A stretch of DNA of 64,000 nt, from contig NZ_PYFX01000021.1 of the NCBI RefSeq assembly GCF_003020115.1, forward strand, positions 29,542 through 93,541, given 5' to 3'. The notes below the pieces were generated by a model, which saw only the letters and a program-made list of their open reading frames with translations, was not told the DNA's origin and searched no databases. Made by a program: the position numbers and the translations under genes. The DNA is from Bradyrhizobium sp. MOS002 (GTDB lineage: Bacteria; Pseudomonadota; Alphaproteobacteria; Rhizobiales; Xanthobacteraceae). The stretch's first letter is position 1. Each line of letters begins with the position of its first letter. Positions 45,174 to 53,408 of this stretch are shown piece by piece.

Positions 45174-46313
45174 CTACGTGGTCCGCCGCTCGATCAAATC
45201 GCGATAAATCGACTGAATCTTCGAGCTGTAACCCGGCTGCGAGTACTCGGACAAAGCGCGCGTCCTTCCCGCCTGACCAAGCGCCTGAGCAAGCGATTGG
45301 TTTCCCATGATTGCCGCAAGTGCCTTCCCCAAAGCCTCGGGCTGGTTCGGCGCAACGGTAATAGCCTCCTGCCCGTCGCGCGCAACATTAGGCACAGCCG
45401 TCGGCAAACTTGTGTTGACGATCGGCAGGCCAGCGGCCATCGCTTCCACCTGCACGATTCCAAATGCTTCTGCCGTGGTCACCGACGGAAACGCCAGCGC
45501 ACGGGCGGCATAAAGGTGAGCCTTCAGCTCGGCTTGATTCAATCGGCCCTTGAAAATGACCCGGTGAGCCAATCCCAGATCGTTCGCCCTCTCCTGCAAG
45601 CTTGAGAGAAGCGGGCCCTCGCCCACGATGACTGCCTCAGCATCCAACCCAGCAAGGGACTGCAGCAGGACGTCAAATCCCTTGTAAGGGACCAATCTTC
45701 CTATCGCGAGGATCATCCGTGGGTGCCGCGCGCGCAATTTTGCCGCGGCGTCCGCCTCCGCGCTATCGCAGTTCGCCCAAAATGAAAGGTCAGTACCGTA
45801 AGGGATCACCAAACATTTCTCGGCAAATGGCTTCAAGAGCTCAGCCGATTCCAAAATCGAGTAATCGGAGATGATGATCCTGTTTGCGCGCCGCAGCGCC
45901 CGCCACATCGCCGGTCTGACCGCCTTCTTCAGCAGCGGAAAGCTTGCAACGTCTGCGTGCCAGTAGAGGATGAGCGGCGTCTTGGCATCGAAAAAAGGAA
46001 TGGCAACGTCGTTCAGCGGGAATGGAGCATGGTGAACAACCAGATCCGCATCCGCCGACAGCTTGGCCAAACGAAATGGGAAGGTTGGAGCGATGGGGGT
46101 CGAAAACAGGGTGCCGAATGATCGGACCGCTTCTACGTTGATCCCCTCGCCAGTGACGTAGGTTTTGCCCGCCCCTCGCTTTCGGGCCACCAACACCTGA
46201 TTCTCAAAGTGAGTCTTTGTCGCAACGCACAGCGTCCTGATAACGGACGGAATGCCGCCATCCATATCGGGAACGAAGACCTTATAAGCGTGCAGAATAG
46301 TTGGCTTGCGCAT
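45174..46313 (-). CDS. Group 4 glycosyltransferase
   Basis: A 379-residue GT-B glycosyltransferase. The N-terminus HAYKVFVPDMDGGIPSVIRT and the C-terminal half (ILAIGRLVPYKGFDVLLQSL, FPSVTTAEAFGIVQVEAMAA) are typical of O-antigen mannosyl- or rhamnosyltransferases such as WbdB/MtfB. It is the last gene of a minus-strand cluster with gmd, and a bidirectional hairpin follows it. With GDP-D-rhamnose genes nearby, a rhamnosyl donor is plausible but not shown. Confidence 0.87.
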   Translation of the reverse strand: MRKPTILHAYKVFVPDMDGGIPSVIRTLCVATKTHFENQVLVARKRGAGKTYVTGEGINVEAVRSFGTLFSTPIAPTFPFRLAKLSADADLVVHHAPFPLNDVAIPFFDAKTPLILYWHADVASFPLLKKAVRPAMWRALRRANRIIISDYSILESAELLKPFAEKCLVIPYGTDLSFWANCDSAEADAAAKLRARHPRMILAIGRLVPYKGFDVLLQSLAGLDAEAVIVGEGPLLSSLQERANDLGLAHRVIFKGRLNQAELKAHLYAARALAFPSVTTAEAFGIVQVEAMAAGLPIVNTSLPTAVPNVARDGQEAITVAPNQPEALGKALAAIMGNQSLAQALGQAGRTRALSEYSQPGYSSKIQSIYRDLIERRTT

Positions 46314-46334
46314 CTCGGTGGTGATCTGGCCGCG

Positions 46335-47426
46335 TCATTCGCGGCGAACGAAATAGCGAAAACCATGGGTCTTGATCAACTCGTCTCTTTTTGCGAGTTT
46401 CAGATCCTCATCCATCATCTCGGACACTAACTGTTGGAAGCTGATCTGGGGAACCCAGCCTAGCTTCTCTTTTGCCTTGGTGGCGTCACCGAGCAGAGTA
46501 GCGACCTCGGAAGGCCGAAAATATCTCGGGTCAATTTCGACGATGCATTTTCCTGTGGCGTCGTCGTAGCCTTTCTCATCGACACCCTTACCTTGCCACC
46601 TGATTTTCTGCCCGAGCTGGGCTGCCGCGATCTCAACGAATTCTCGTACGGAGTGCTGCTCACCCGTGGCGATGACAAAGTCCTCCGGGTGCTCCTGCTG
46701 CAACATCAACCATTGCATCTGAACATAGTCCCGCGCGTGTCCCCAATCCCTCAAGGCATCCAGATTACCCAGATAAAGGCACGCCTGATGACCCAGTTGG
46801 ATGCGAGCCAACGCTCGGGTAATCTTTCGCGTGACAAACGTCTCCCCGCGCAGAGGAGACTCGTGGTTGAAAAGAATTCCGTTGCAGGCATACATTCCAT
46901 ACGCCTCACGGTAATTGACGGTGATCCAATAGGCGTAGAGCTTGGCGACTGCGTAGGGCGACCGGGGGTAAAAGGGTGTTGTCTCCTTTTGCGGGATCTC
47001 TTGCACAAGCCCATACAGCTCGGAAGTCGACGCTTGATAGAAGCGCGTTTTTTTTTGCAAGCCCAGGATCCGAACAGCTTCCAACATGCGCAGGGGACCC
47101 AGCCCGTCCGCTTCGGCCGTGTACTCCGGCTCCTCAAACGAAACTGCGACGTGGCTTTGAGCCGCAAGATTGTAGATCTCGTCCGGCTGCACCTCGGCGA
47201 TGACCCGGATCAGACTGGTCGAGTCCGTCATGTCGGCATAGTGCAGTGTGAAGTCGAAATTCTGTTCGTGCGGATCGAGATAAAGATGATCGATTCGATC
47301 CGTGTTGAAAAGCGACGCTCGCCGCTTGATGCCATGAACGGAATATCCTTTGCTGAGAAGGAACTCGGCTAGGTAAGCACCGTCCTGACCGGTTACACCG
47401 GTGATCAAAGCTTTTTTGGCTGTCAT
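46335..47426 (-). CDS. gmd: GDP-mannose 4,6-dehydratase
   Basis: A 363-residue extended SDR that converts GDP-mannose to GDP-4-keto-6-deoxymannose. Diagnostic parts are LITGVTGQDGAYLAEFLLSK, the SELYGLVQEIPQKETTPFYP loop, YPRSPYAVAKLYAYWITVNY with the catalytic Tyr-x3-Lys, and NHESPLRGETFVTRKITRA. I used the ATG at 47426; an in-frame TTG at 47441 adds five residues. It feeds the rmd-like reductase, giving GDP-D-rhamnose. It begins 68 bases after the Wzt-like gene ends. Confidence 0.95.
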   Translation of the reverse strand: MTAKKALITGVTGQDGAYLAEFLLSKGYSVHGIKRRASLFNTDRIDHLYLDPHEQNFDFTLHYADMTDSTSLIRVIAEVQPDEIYNLAAQSHVAVSFEEPEYTAEADGLGPLRMLEAVRILGLQKKTRFYQASTSELYGLVQEIPQKETTPFYPRSPYAVAKLYAYWITVNYREAYGMYACNGILFNHESPLRGETFVTRKITRALARIQLGHQACLYLGNLDALRDWGHARDYVQMQWLMLQQEHPEDFVIATGEQHSVREFVEIAAAQLGQKIRWQGKGVDEKGYDDATGKCIVEIDPRYFRPSEVATLLGDATKAKEKLGWVPQISFQQLVSEMMDEDLKLAKRDELIKTHGFRYFVRRE

Positions 47427-47493
47427 CGAATTGATTCCCAATTGTGGAGACCTAGAGGCTCGCCGCTGCCGTCATCTGTTGTGTCAAGCTTGA

Positions 47494-48270
47494 TCATGGG
47501 ACACGGGCGAGCAAAGCCACGTTTCCATAGTAGGCCTGGAGTACATCGTCGACATTGCCGATCGCTCTCACTTCGCCCCCGTCCATCCAGACCGCCTTGT
47601 TGCACCACCGCCGACAAATTTCCAATGAGTGCGACGCCAGAACCAATATGCTCGCCTGTGAAACAAACGAGGCAATCCTGGCCTCCGCCTTTGCCATGAA
47701 GTCTTTGTCTCCGGCCAGAATCCACTCGTCCATTAGCAGAACTTCCGGGGCAAAGCAGGTTGCCACGGCAAACGTCATGCGGGTTAACATTCCCGACGAA
47801 TAGGTGCGGATCGGCAATTGGAGATAATCGCCGAGTTCTGTGAACTCGATAATGTCGGGAATGCTTTCTTCAATTTCTTGAGCGCTCAATCCGAGGATTC
47901 GGCCTCTCAGCCTGATATTGTCCAAGCCATTGAGCTCGGGATCGATACCAAGACCGATATCAAAGATGGGAGATATTCGTCCCTTCGACCTCACGCTGCC
48001 AGCTTCAGGCTCGTAGATTCCGGCCATCACGCGCAGGAGGGTCGTTTTCCCAGCGCCGTTCGAGCCGACCAAGGCCACCCTGTCGCCCACTGAAAATCGG
48101 AGCGATACGTCACGCAAGGCCCGAACCACAATACGTTGATTCACGTCGTTTGCGACGCGGCCGCCAGAGCTGCGAAACAACAAGCTCTTCTTGAGGGACC
48201 GGGAGCCACCTTGATAGATTGGAAAGGAGACGCTCACATGTTCGAGCGCGAGCTCAGCTGCGTCGTCCAT
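47494..48270 (-). CDS. wzt: Polysaccharide ABC exporter ATPase (Wzt/KpsT type)
   Basis: A 258-residue ATPase with Walker A GSNGAGKT, signature YSSGM and Walker B LLMDEW followed by ILAGD, the set typical of polysaccharide exporters. The Wzt group that recognises a capped O-antigen carries an extra C-terminal carbohydrate-binding domain of about 170 residues; this protein stops after the nucleotide-binding domain. It should therefore export without end-cap recognition, or with a separate recognition protein. It begins one base after the permease gene ends. Confidence 0.9.
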   Translation of the reverse strand: MDDAAELALEHVSVSFPIYQGGSRSLKKSLLFRSSGGRVANDVNQRIVVRALRDVSLRFSVGDRVALVGSNGAGKTTLLRVMAGIYEPEAGSVRSKGRISPIFDIGLGIDPELNGLDNIRLRGRILGLSAQEIEESIPDIIEFTELGDYLQLPIRTYSSGMLTRMTFAVATCFAPEVLLMDEWILAGDKDFMAKAEARIASFVSQASILVLASHSLEICRRWCNKAVWMDGGEVRAIGNVDDVLQAYYGNVALLARVP

Positions 48271-48271
48271 C

Positions 48272-49120
48272 TCAGACCCAGTATGCTATCCGCGAGCGGA
48301 AGCGCACGAAAAAGGCGCCCACGACCACGACATTGACAACAGTTATCGCAAGCACGGCTAAGTAGGTCTTCAGTGACGGCGCGCTTCCAAGGAGAGGAGC
48401 CCGCACGATCTCAATCATTTGAAAAAAAGGATTAAGCGTCGCGACATAGGTTCGACTATGCAGAAGTTCAGGCTTCCACATAATCGGCGTCACGAAAAAA
48501 ATAATCTGGACGATGGAGCCGACCAGCTGCGGGATGTCGCGGAAACGCGCCGAGACCATTCCGATGAACAGGGTCATGAGGGCACAATTCGCCGTCAGCA
48601 ACAGCAGCCCAGGAATGGCGAGCAAGGCAACCAGACCCGGCCATACTCGAAAAAACAGCAAGATTGCAAAATAGATCACAGCGTTGTGGGCGAAGATGAT
48701 GAACTTGCTCCAGCACGAACGAAACACATAGACCGAAAACGGCAGGCTCACCTGCTTGATGTAGGACTCGGCGCCCGAAAAAAGCGCACCGCCCTCCAGA
48801 AGGAAACTCGCGATGAAATTCCACACCAGGATTCCGACGCAGAGATAGGGCAGGAAATTGTCCAGGGGAATGCCGAACAGTTCGCCATAGAGCACCCCAA
48901 GCGAACCCACCATCACCGCCATACTGGCGGTCATCCAGAATGGGCCCAGCATCGATCGACGGTAGCGCTGCAGGATGTCGTTCCAGCCCAGCAGCATCCA
49001 AAGACGCCACAACGAAACGCCCAGCATGACGTCCCTGCGCGCGCGCGATGACAGCGTTTCGGTGTGTGAGGCGATTGAACGACTCACCGATTGAGATGCA
49101 AGCGCTTGGATGTTTGCCAC
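48272..49120 (-). CDS. wzm: Polysaccharide ABC exporter permease (Wzm type)
   Basis: A 282-residue ABC-2-type permease with about six membrane segments. Landmarks are LLGWNDILQRYRRSMLGPFW at the N-terminal amphipathic region and the ABC-2 core YIKQVSLPFSVYVFRSCWSK. With the ATPase next to it, it moves undecaprenyl-linked polysaccharide across the inner membrane. The start is GTG 49120. It is probably the first or second gene of the minus-strand unit running to 45174. Confidence 0.9.
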   Translation of the reverse strand: MANIQALASQSVSRSIASHTETLSSRARRDVMLGVSLWRLWMLLGWNDILQRYRRSMLGPFWMTASMAVMVGSLGVLYGELFGIPLDNFLPYLCVGILVWNFIASFLLEGGALFSGAESYIKQVSLPFSVYVFRSCWSKFIIFAHNAVIYFAILLFFRVWPGLVALLAIPGLLLLTANCALMTLFIGMVSARFRDIPQLVGSIVQIIFFVTPIMWKPELLHSRTYVATLNPFFQMIEIVRAPLLGSAPSLKTYLAVLAITVVNVVVVGAFFVRFRSRIAYWV

Positions 49121-49153
49121 GATCTACGGCCATGCGCGCCGCGGTGCTGGCGC

Positions 49154-49360
49154 TTACTCAGGTTCGCCGGGGTGATACTCGAAAGGCATAGGCCTGCCAA
49201 CAGGCAAGTTGAGACCTTCCCTTCGCACCGCTTGGCTGAAGAAAAGCGCAATGATTTCATAGCCGAACCGTGGAGTTTGCCAGGAGCCCCGAACAGGCAA
49301 AAGAGGGGTGGAAAACGCCAGGACTGCGGCAGCTGTTGCCGCCCCGGCGAGTTTCCGCAA
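49154..49360 (-). CDS. Possible small exported protein upstream of wzm
   Basis: A 68-residue frame starts at TTG 49360, nine bases after a full AGGAGGT site (49370-49376 on the reverse strand). The N-terminus RKLAGAATAAAVLAFSTPLL looks like a signal peptide, followed by a short mature part (TPRFGYEIIALFFSQAVRRE). It ends 33 bases before wzm on the same strand. The strong ribosome site and signal sequence favour a real gene, but the non-ATG start and small size leave doubt. Confidence 0.4.
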   Translation of the reverse strand: MRKLAGAATAAAVLAFSTPLLPVRGSWQTPRFGYEIIALFFSQAVRREGLNLPVGRPMPFEYHPGEPE

Positions 49361-49677
49361 GCTGAGGGGACCTCCTGCAACAAGACCCTTGGTTTGACCG
49401 GGGTTTGGGCCGGCGCTCAACGTCTCAGCGCATCCGGCGAGGCTAACTTTTTTGTGGGCGACATCGGCCTCCGCCTCCTCGGAGCGGCGAAAGCTGAGAT
49501 TTTGCAAGCAGATGACGACGTTAACTACTTGTTAGCTTTTCCAATTGCCGCGGTTAACAGTTTACTGTACGGTCCCGCCCGGCTTTGATGCAATTTTTAG
49601 CATCATGCGTAAGGCCACCCCTTTTCGGGGCATCATTTTTCAACAGGGAGCGGACCAGCAAGGTTCGTGCGTTCAAA
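49361..49677. other. Regulatory gap before the RTX/S-layer-like gene
   Basis: About 317 bases. A short hairpin, CCCC-TTTTC-GGGG (49618-49630), followed by ATCATTTTT stands in the 5' leader about 45 bases before the ATG at 49678. GTTAAC occurs twice (near 49520 and 49552). The leader lacks a strong ribosome site close to the ATG. These could control a highly expressed surface protein, which is inference. Confidence 0.4.
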
Positions 49678-52600
49678 ATGGCTTTGTCAAAATCCGACAT
49701 CGATCTGATCTATCTTGAAGTACTCGCACGCCACGCAAGCAGCGCCGAACAGTCAACGTTCGCTGCACTGAGCAATTCTGAGTCCACGACCCAGATTCGC
49801 TCGGACATCGGGACTCTTCCCGAAGCGTCCGCGTTTGTCGATCCGATCGTCCGCCTTTATCAGGGAGCCTTCGGCCGCGTGCCGGAAAGCATCGATCCCA
49901 ACGGCAACTTCGACACCGGTGCCCAGTCCGGCTTCTGGGTCAACGTCAATGCGCTCCGCACCGGCGTTACGCTTCTCGCGCTGGCCGAATCGTTCACGAC
50001 CTCGGGCGAATTCCTGACCCTCTACGGTTCGAACAGCGTCACCCCGGCCTTGATCACGGCCTATTACCAGCACATTTTGAACCGCGATCCCAGCTCTTCG
50101 GAAGTCGCGGCGTGGCAGGCGACGCATCTTGATGCCGCCCAGATCCTGCTCGGCTTCACCCAGTCGGCCGAATTCATTGCCAAGTCGCAAGCCTCGGTTG
50201 ACACGTACAAGCTGGCGCTCGCCAGCGGCCAGCACCCGGCCGGTGGTCTCCCGCCCCCCCCCGCAGATATCACCCTGACGTCCGACCATGACCTGGGTGG
50301 TGTTAATGAAGGCCAGACCGTGACCTTCACGCTGCAGTCGGTCAATCCGAACGATTTCGGCAAGACCTTCTCCTACAACATCTCCGGCGTCAGTGCTGCC
50401 GACATCGTCGGTGGTTCGCTGATCGGCTCGGTTACGCTTGACGCGCAGGGCCTTGCCCATGTGGCGGTCACGCTGGCTGCCGACGCGACGACGGAAGGTG
50501 CCGAAGCTCTGACGCTTGCGTTCGGCGCGCTGACCGACACGGTCACCGTGAACGACACCTCGCTAAGCCCGACGGTCCTCACCTTCACCTCAACCGCCGG
50601 CGAAACGCTGGTCGGCACGGACGGTAACGACCTCTTCAAGGGCGTTGTCGATCACAGCGCCTTTAACGATGTCGGCACGTTCCAGAACGTGATCGACGTT
50701 GCCCAGGGCGGCAAGGGCTTCGACACCCTCGAGCTCGTCGTCAACCAGTCCAACATCGACATCGTCCCGAACGCTCCGGGCGTTGAAGAACTGCTGGTCA
50801 CCGACCTGACTGGCGCGAACTACAACCTGTCGAAGATGGCTGACATCAAGGTCATCGCGTCCGACGGTTCGACCGGCGGCACGATGAACTTCTTCAACGT
50901 TCAGAACATCGTCAACCTCGATATCGAAAATTCCGATCTCGGGCTTTTCAACATGAACGTGACCACCACCGTTGCCGCCGGTACGGGTGCGGTTGACATG
51001 AACCTGGTTAACTCGGGTAACTTCAACCTCAACTACCACAACTCGAACGGCGACAGCGTTGTCACCGACTGGGCTATCCATGCCACCGGTGCCGACAACA
51101 ACATCAATGACCTGCATGGTGCGGGCATCACCAAGACCTTCACGATTGACGGTTCAGGCAGCCTTCGCCTCGACCTGGACAATGGTGATGACACCTCTGG
51201 CGTAACCTCGGTTGACGCAAGCGCTCTTCAGGGCAACTTCACCCTGCGTGACCTGCACGCCAACCAGGTCGACATCGAAGGTGCGGTTGGCAACAACGAC
51301 CTCAGCATGCACGCGCTGGGCGGAGCCAACGTTACCATCAACACCTTTGCTGGCAACGACACCATTGCTATCAACAACCTGAACGGTACCGACAACGGCC
51401 AGACCTTCAACATCGACGCTGGCGCCGGCAACGATCAGGTCAACATCAACGAGTCGAACAGCGACGGCGACAAGGTGACGATCGGCCTCGGATCCGGCAA
51501 CAACGGTTCGAACCTGAACCTCGGTGCTGCGTCCGTGATCAACGTGAGCGCTCTGGACGGCAATAACGCGATTGCCATGACGCTTCATGGTGACCCTGAT
51601 GGTGCTCCGACCTTCAGCGCTCAAGACGTGACGGTTACGGTCGGCAATGGCGCCAACAACGTCAACGTCAACACCGCGGCTGATGGCGGCGGCTCTGATC
51701 AGGGCAGCAAGATCACGATCACGGCAGGCAACGGCGGCAACGTCATCACGACGAACTCGGATGATGCGGCAGTTGTAAGCATTGTGACGGGATCGGGTGC
51801 TGATAACATCAACGCTACTGCGGACGATGGCGGCAGCAAGATCACCGTCAATGCCGGCGATGGCAACAACACGGTCGTGGCATCCACGGATGCTGGTGGT
51901 CAGGTGTCTGTCACTACCGGCAGCGGTAATGACACCATCACCGCCCTGACCGGCATCAACGCCGGCGAGGGAACCGGTGCTTCGATCACGGTGAACTCGG
52001 GTGCTGGAAACGACAACGTTTCCGTCATCTGGGAGAATGCTCCTCCCCCAGTCGTCAACGTCAATCTCGGCGACGGCGATGATCGCGTGGTCCTCCTGAA
52101 CAACCAGCAAGTGACCGTCAACACGGTTCTTGATGGCGGGAACGGCTTCGACATCTTCGCTAACGACTCGGCGTTCTACGACTCGCCCACGATCCTGGGT
52201 ACGGTCAAGAACTTCGAAGCTCTGGAAGTGACCAACCAGTTGGTGAACAACGTCAACGCGTTTGATTTCCCAGGCTCCAACATCTCCGAGGTGATCCTGG
52301 ATCAAGGTTGGTCTGGAGATCGGACCATCAGTGGCCTCGACTCCGGATCTACAGTCGCGATCCTGGGTGATGCCAATAACCCGGCCACCGACGACCTCCT
52401 GATCTTGATCAACAACGCGGCCTTGAACATCAAGGACGTGGTCAACCTGAAGCTCGCCGACGACAATGGCGGCGGCAATTTCGGTCATGTGCATCTGCCC
52501 AATATCGAAACGCTGAACATCGAGTCGACCACCCAGTTCCACCAGGCTGGTGAAGTCAACCAGGTGCTCTTGCAGGGTACTGGCGCCGCCGAGATCGTTC

Positions 52601-53307
52601 TGCAAACGCTGAACATCGCGCATAGCGCGACGGGAGACGTGACGCTGGACCTCAATGGCGCCGGTGGCTTCGAAGTTGACATCGCTAATGTTCAGGCAGC
52701 CGGGTTCACCGGCGGTCTGCAGATCCGCGATGATCACAACGGAGCGGTGACCATCAACGCGCCGAACGCTGGTGACAGCAATGTGTACATTAACAACTCA
52801 TCCAGCAATACGGTGACGTTGGGTAATGGTACCAACACTGTTGTGACCCTGGGCGGCAACGACACGATCACTGTTGGTTCCGGCTCTAACACCATCCATT
52901 CTGGTGGAGGAGTCGACACCATCAACCTGGGTGCGCATACGTCGGCGGCACAGCATAACGAGCTGTCCTTCGACAATAACACGGAGTCTCCGTTCAGCAC
53001 TCCCGACGTCGTGCACGGGTTCAGCGCTCAGGACTTCATCAACCTGTTCGGAGCAAATCAGAATGGTAACAACACGGGCATCCATTTTGCCCAGGTTACC
53101 TCTGATGCAGCTGTGATCGGTCAGATTTCTGCCCTGAACAATGGCGACACGCAGAGCAACGCTGTGTTCAACCAGACGACAGGTCACCTGTTCATCGATA
53201 CCGACTCCAACGGTACGCTTGATGCAGGCGACATGGAGATCAACCTGGTTGGCGTGACGAACTTGAACGCCTCGCAGTTCCACCTGAACAACCTGAACAT
53301 CGTCTAA
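49678..53307 (+). CDS. Large RTX/S-layer-like secreted protein with N-terminal DUF4214
   Basis: A 1209-residue protein without a single cysteine and without a Sec signal, as expected for type I secretion. Residues about 8-175 match DUF4214 (LYQGAFGRVPES and YYQHILNRDPSSSEVAAWQA). A Calx-beta-like unit follows (about 190-290, GGVNEGQTVTFTLQSVNPND). The rest, to about 1110, is Asn/Asp/Gly/Thr-rich beta-roll or beta-solenoid sequence (NTFAGNDTIAINNLN, TGSGNDTITA). Near the end DTDSNGTLDAGD (1174-1185) is an EF-hand-like calcium loop. Length and composition resemble RsaA-type S-layer proteins. The ATG at 49678 (MALSKSDIDLIYLEVL) fits family N-termini. The gene is beside the exporter Wzm/Wzt and ends in a strong terminator. 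No type I exporter gene is in the window. Confidence 0.85.
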   Translation: MALSKSDIDLIYLEVLARHASSAEQSTFAALSNSESTTQIRSDIGTLPEASAFVDPIVRLYQGAFGRVPESIDPNGNFDTGAQSGFWVNVNALRTGVTLLALAESFTTSGEFLTLYGSNSVTPALITAYYQHILNRDPSSSEVAAWQATHLDAAQILLGFTQSAEFIAKSQASVDTYKLALASGQHPAGGLPPPPADITLTSDHDLGGVNEGQTVTFTLQSVNPNDFGKTFSYNISGVSAADIVGGSLIGSVTLDAQGLAHVAVTLAADATTEGAEALTLAFGALTDTVTVNDTSLSPTVLTFTSTAGETLVGTDGNDLFKGVVDHSAFNDVGTFQNVIDVAQGGKGFDTLELVVNQSNIDIVPNAPGVEELLVTDLTGANYNLSKMADIKVIASDGSTGGTMNFFNVQNIVNLDIENSDLGLFNMNVTTTVAAGTGAVDMNLVNSGNFNLNYHNSNGDSVVTDWAIHATGADNNINDLHGAGITKTFTIDGSGSLRLDLDNGDDTSGVTSVDASALQGNFTLRDLHANQVDIEGAVGNNDLSMHALGGANVTINTFAGNDTIAINNLNGTDNGQTFNIDAGAGNDQVNINESNSDGDKVTIGLGSGNNGSNLNLGAASVINVSALDGNNAIAMTLHGDPDGAPTFSAQDVTVTVGNGANNVNVNTAADGGGSDQGSKITITAGNGGNVITTNSDDAAVVSIVTGSGADNINATADDGGSKITVNAGDGNNTVVASTDAGGQVSVTTGSGNDTITALTGINAGEGTGASITVNSGAGNDNVSVIWENAPPPVVNVNLGDGDDRVVLLNNQQVTVNTVLDGGNGFDIFANDSAFYDSPTILGTVKNFEALEVTNQLVNNVNAFDFPGSNISEVILDQGWSGDRTISGLDSGSTVAILGDANNPATDDLLILINNAALNIKDVVNLKLADDNGGGNFGHVHLPNIETLNIESTTQFHQAGEVNQVLLQGTGAAEIVLQTLNIAHSATGDVTLDLNGAGGFEVDIANVQAAGFTGGLQIRDDHNGAVTINAPNAGDSNVYINNSSSNTVTLGNGTNTVVTLGGNDTITVGSGSNTIHSGGGVDTINLGAHTSAAQHNELSFDNNTESPFSTPDVVHGFSAQDFINLFGANQNGNNTGIHFAQVTSDAAVIGQISALNNGDTQSNAVFNQTTGHLFIDTDSNGTLDAGDMEINLVGVTNLNASQFHLNNLNIV

Positions 53308-53328
53308 GTTCAGATTTCTGAATGCTGG

Positions 53329-53358
53329 AACGGGGGGCTTCGGCCCCCCGTTTTCTTT
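53329..53358 (+). terminator. Strong intrinsic terminator after the RTX/S-layer-like gene
   Basis: CGGGGGGC (53331-53338) and GCCCCCCG (53343-53350) form a perfect stem closed by a TTCG tetraloop, with an AA/TT extension, followed by TTTTCTTTT. This is a textbook rho-independent terminator and the best one in the window. It lies 51 bases before the sapC start, so sapC needs its own promoter or limited read-through. Confidence 0.92.
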
Positions 53359-53408
53359 TGTATAATGCAGGCCAGAGAAGGGTTGGCGCACGCAGGGGAG
53401 AGAGCTGC

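Noticed and set aside
40908..47426. Nod-factor fucosylation genes (noeL/nolK)
   Set aside because: gmd is used in several pathways. The reductase resembles RMD rather than GDP-fucose synthase, and no nod gene or nod box was seen.
49091..49588. A 165-codon plus-strand frame before the RTX/S-layer-like gene
   Set aside because: It overlaps the wzm start and a better-supported small minus-strand frame with a ribosome site, and it has no recognisable content.
51154..52737. A 527-codon open frame on the minus strand opposite the RTX/S-layer-like gene
   Set aside because: It is the reverse complement of the beta-roll coding sequence. Its product is rich in Asp, Val and Arg with no recognisable fold, and the plus-strand gene is clearly real.
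50600..53000. Short periodic DNA repeats that might suggest a CRISPR array
   Set aside because: The periodicity is the codon pattern of the Asn/Asp/Gly-rich beta-roll protein. There are no identical repeats with unique spacers and no cas genes.
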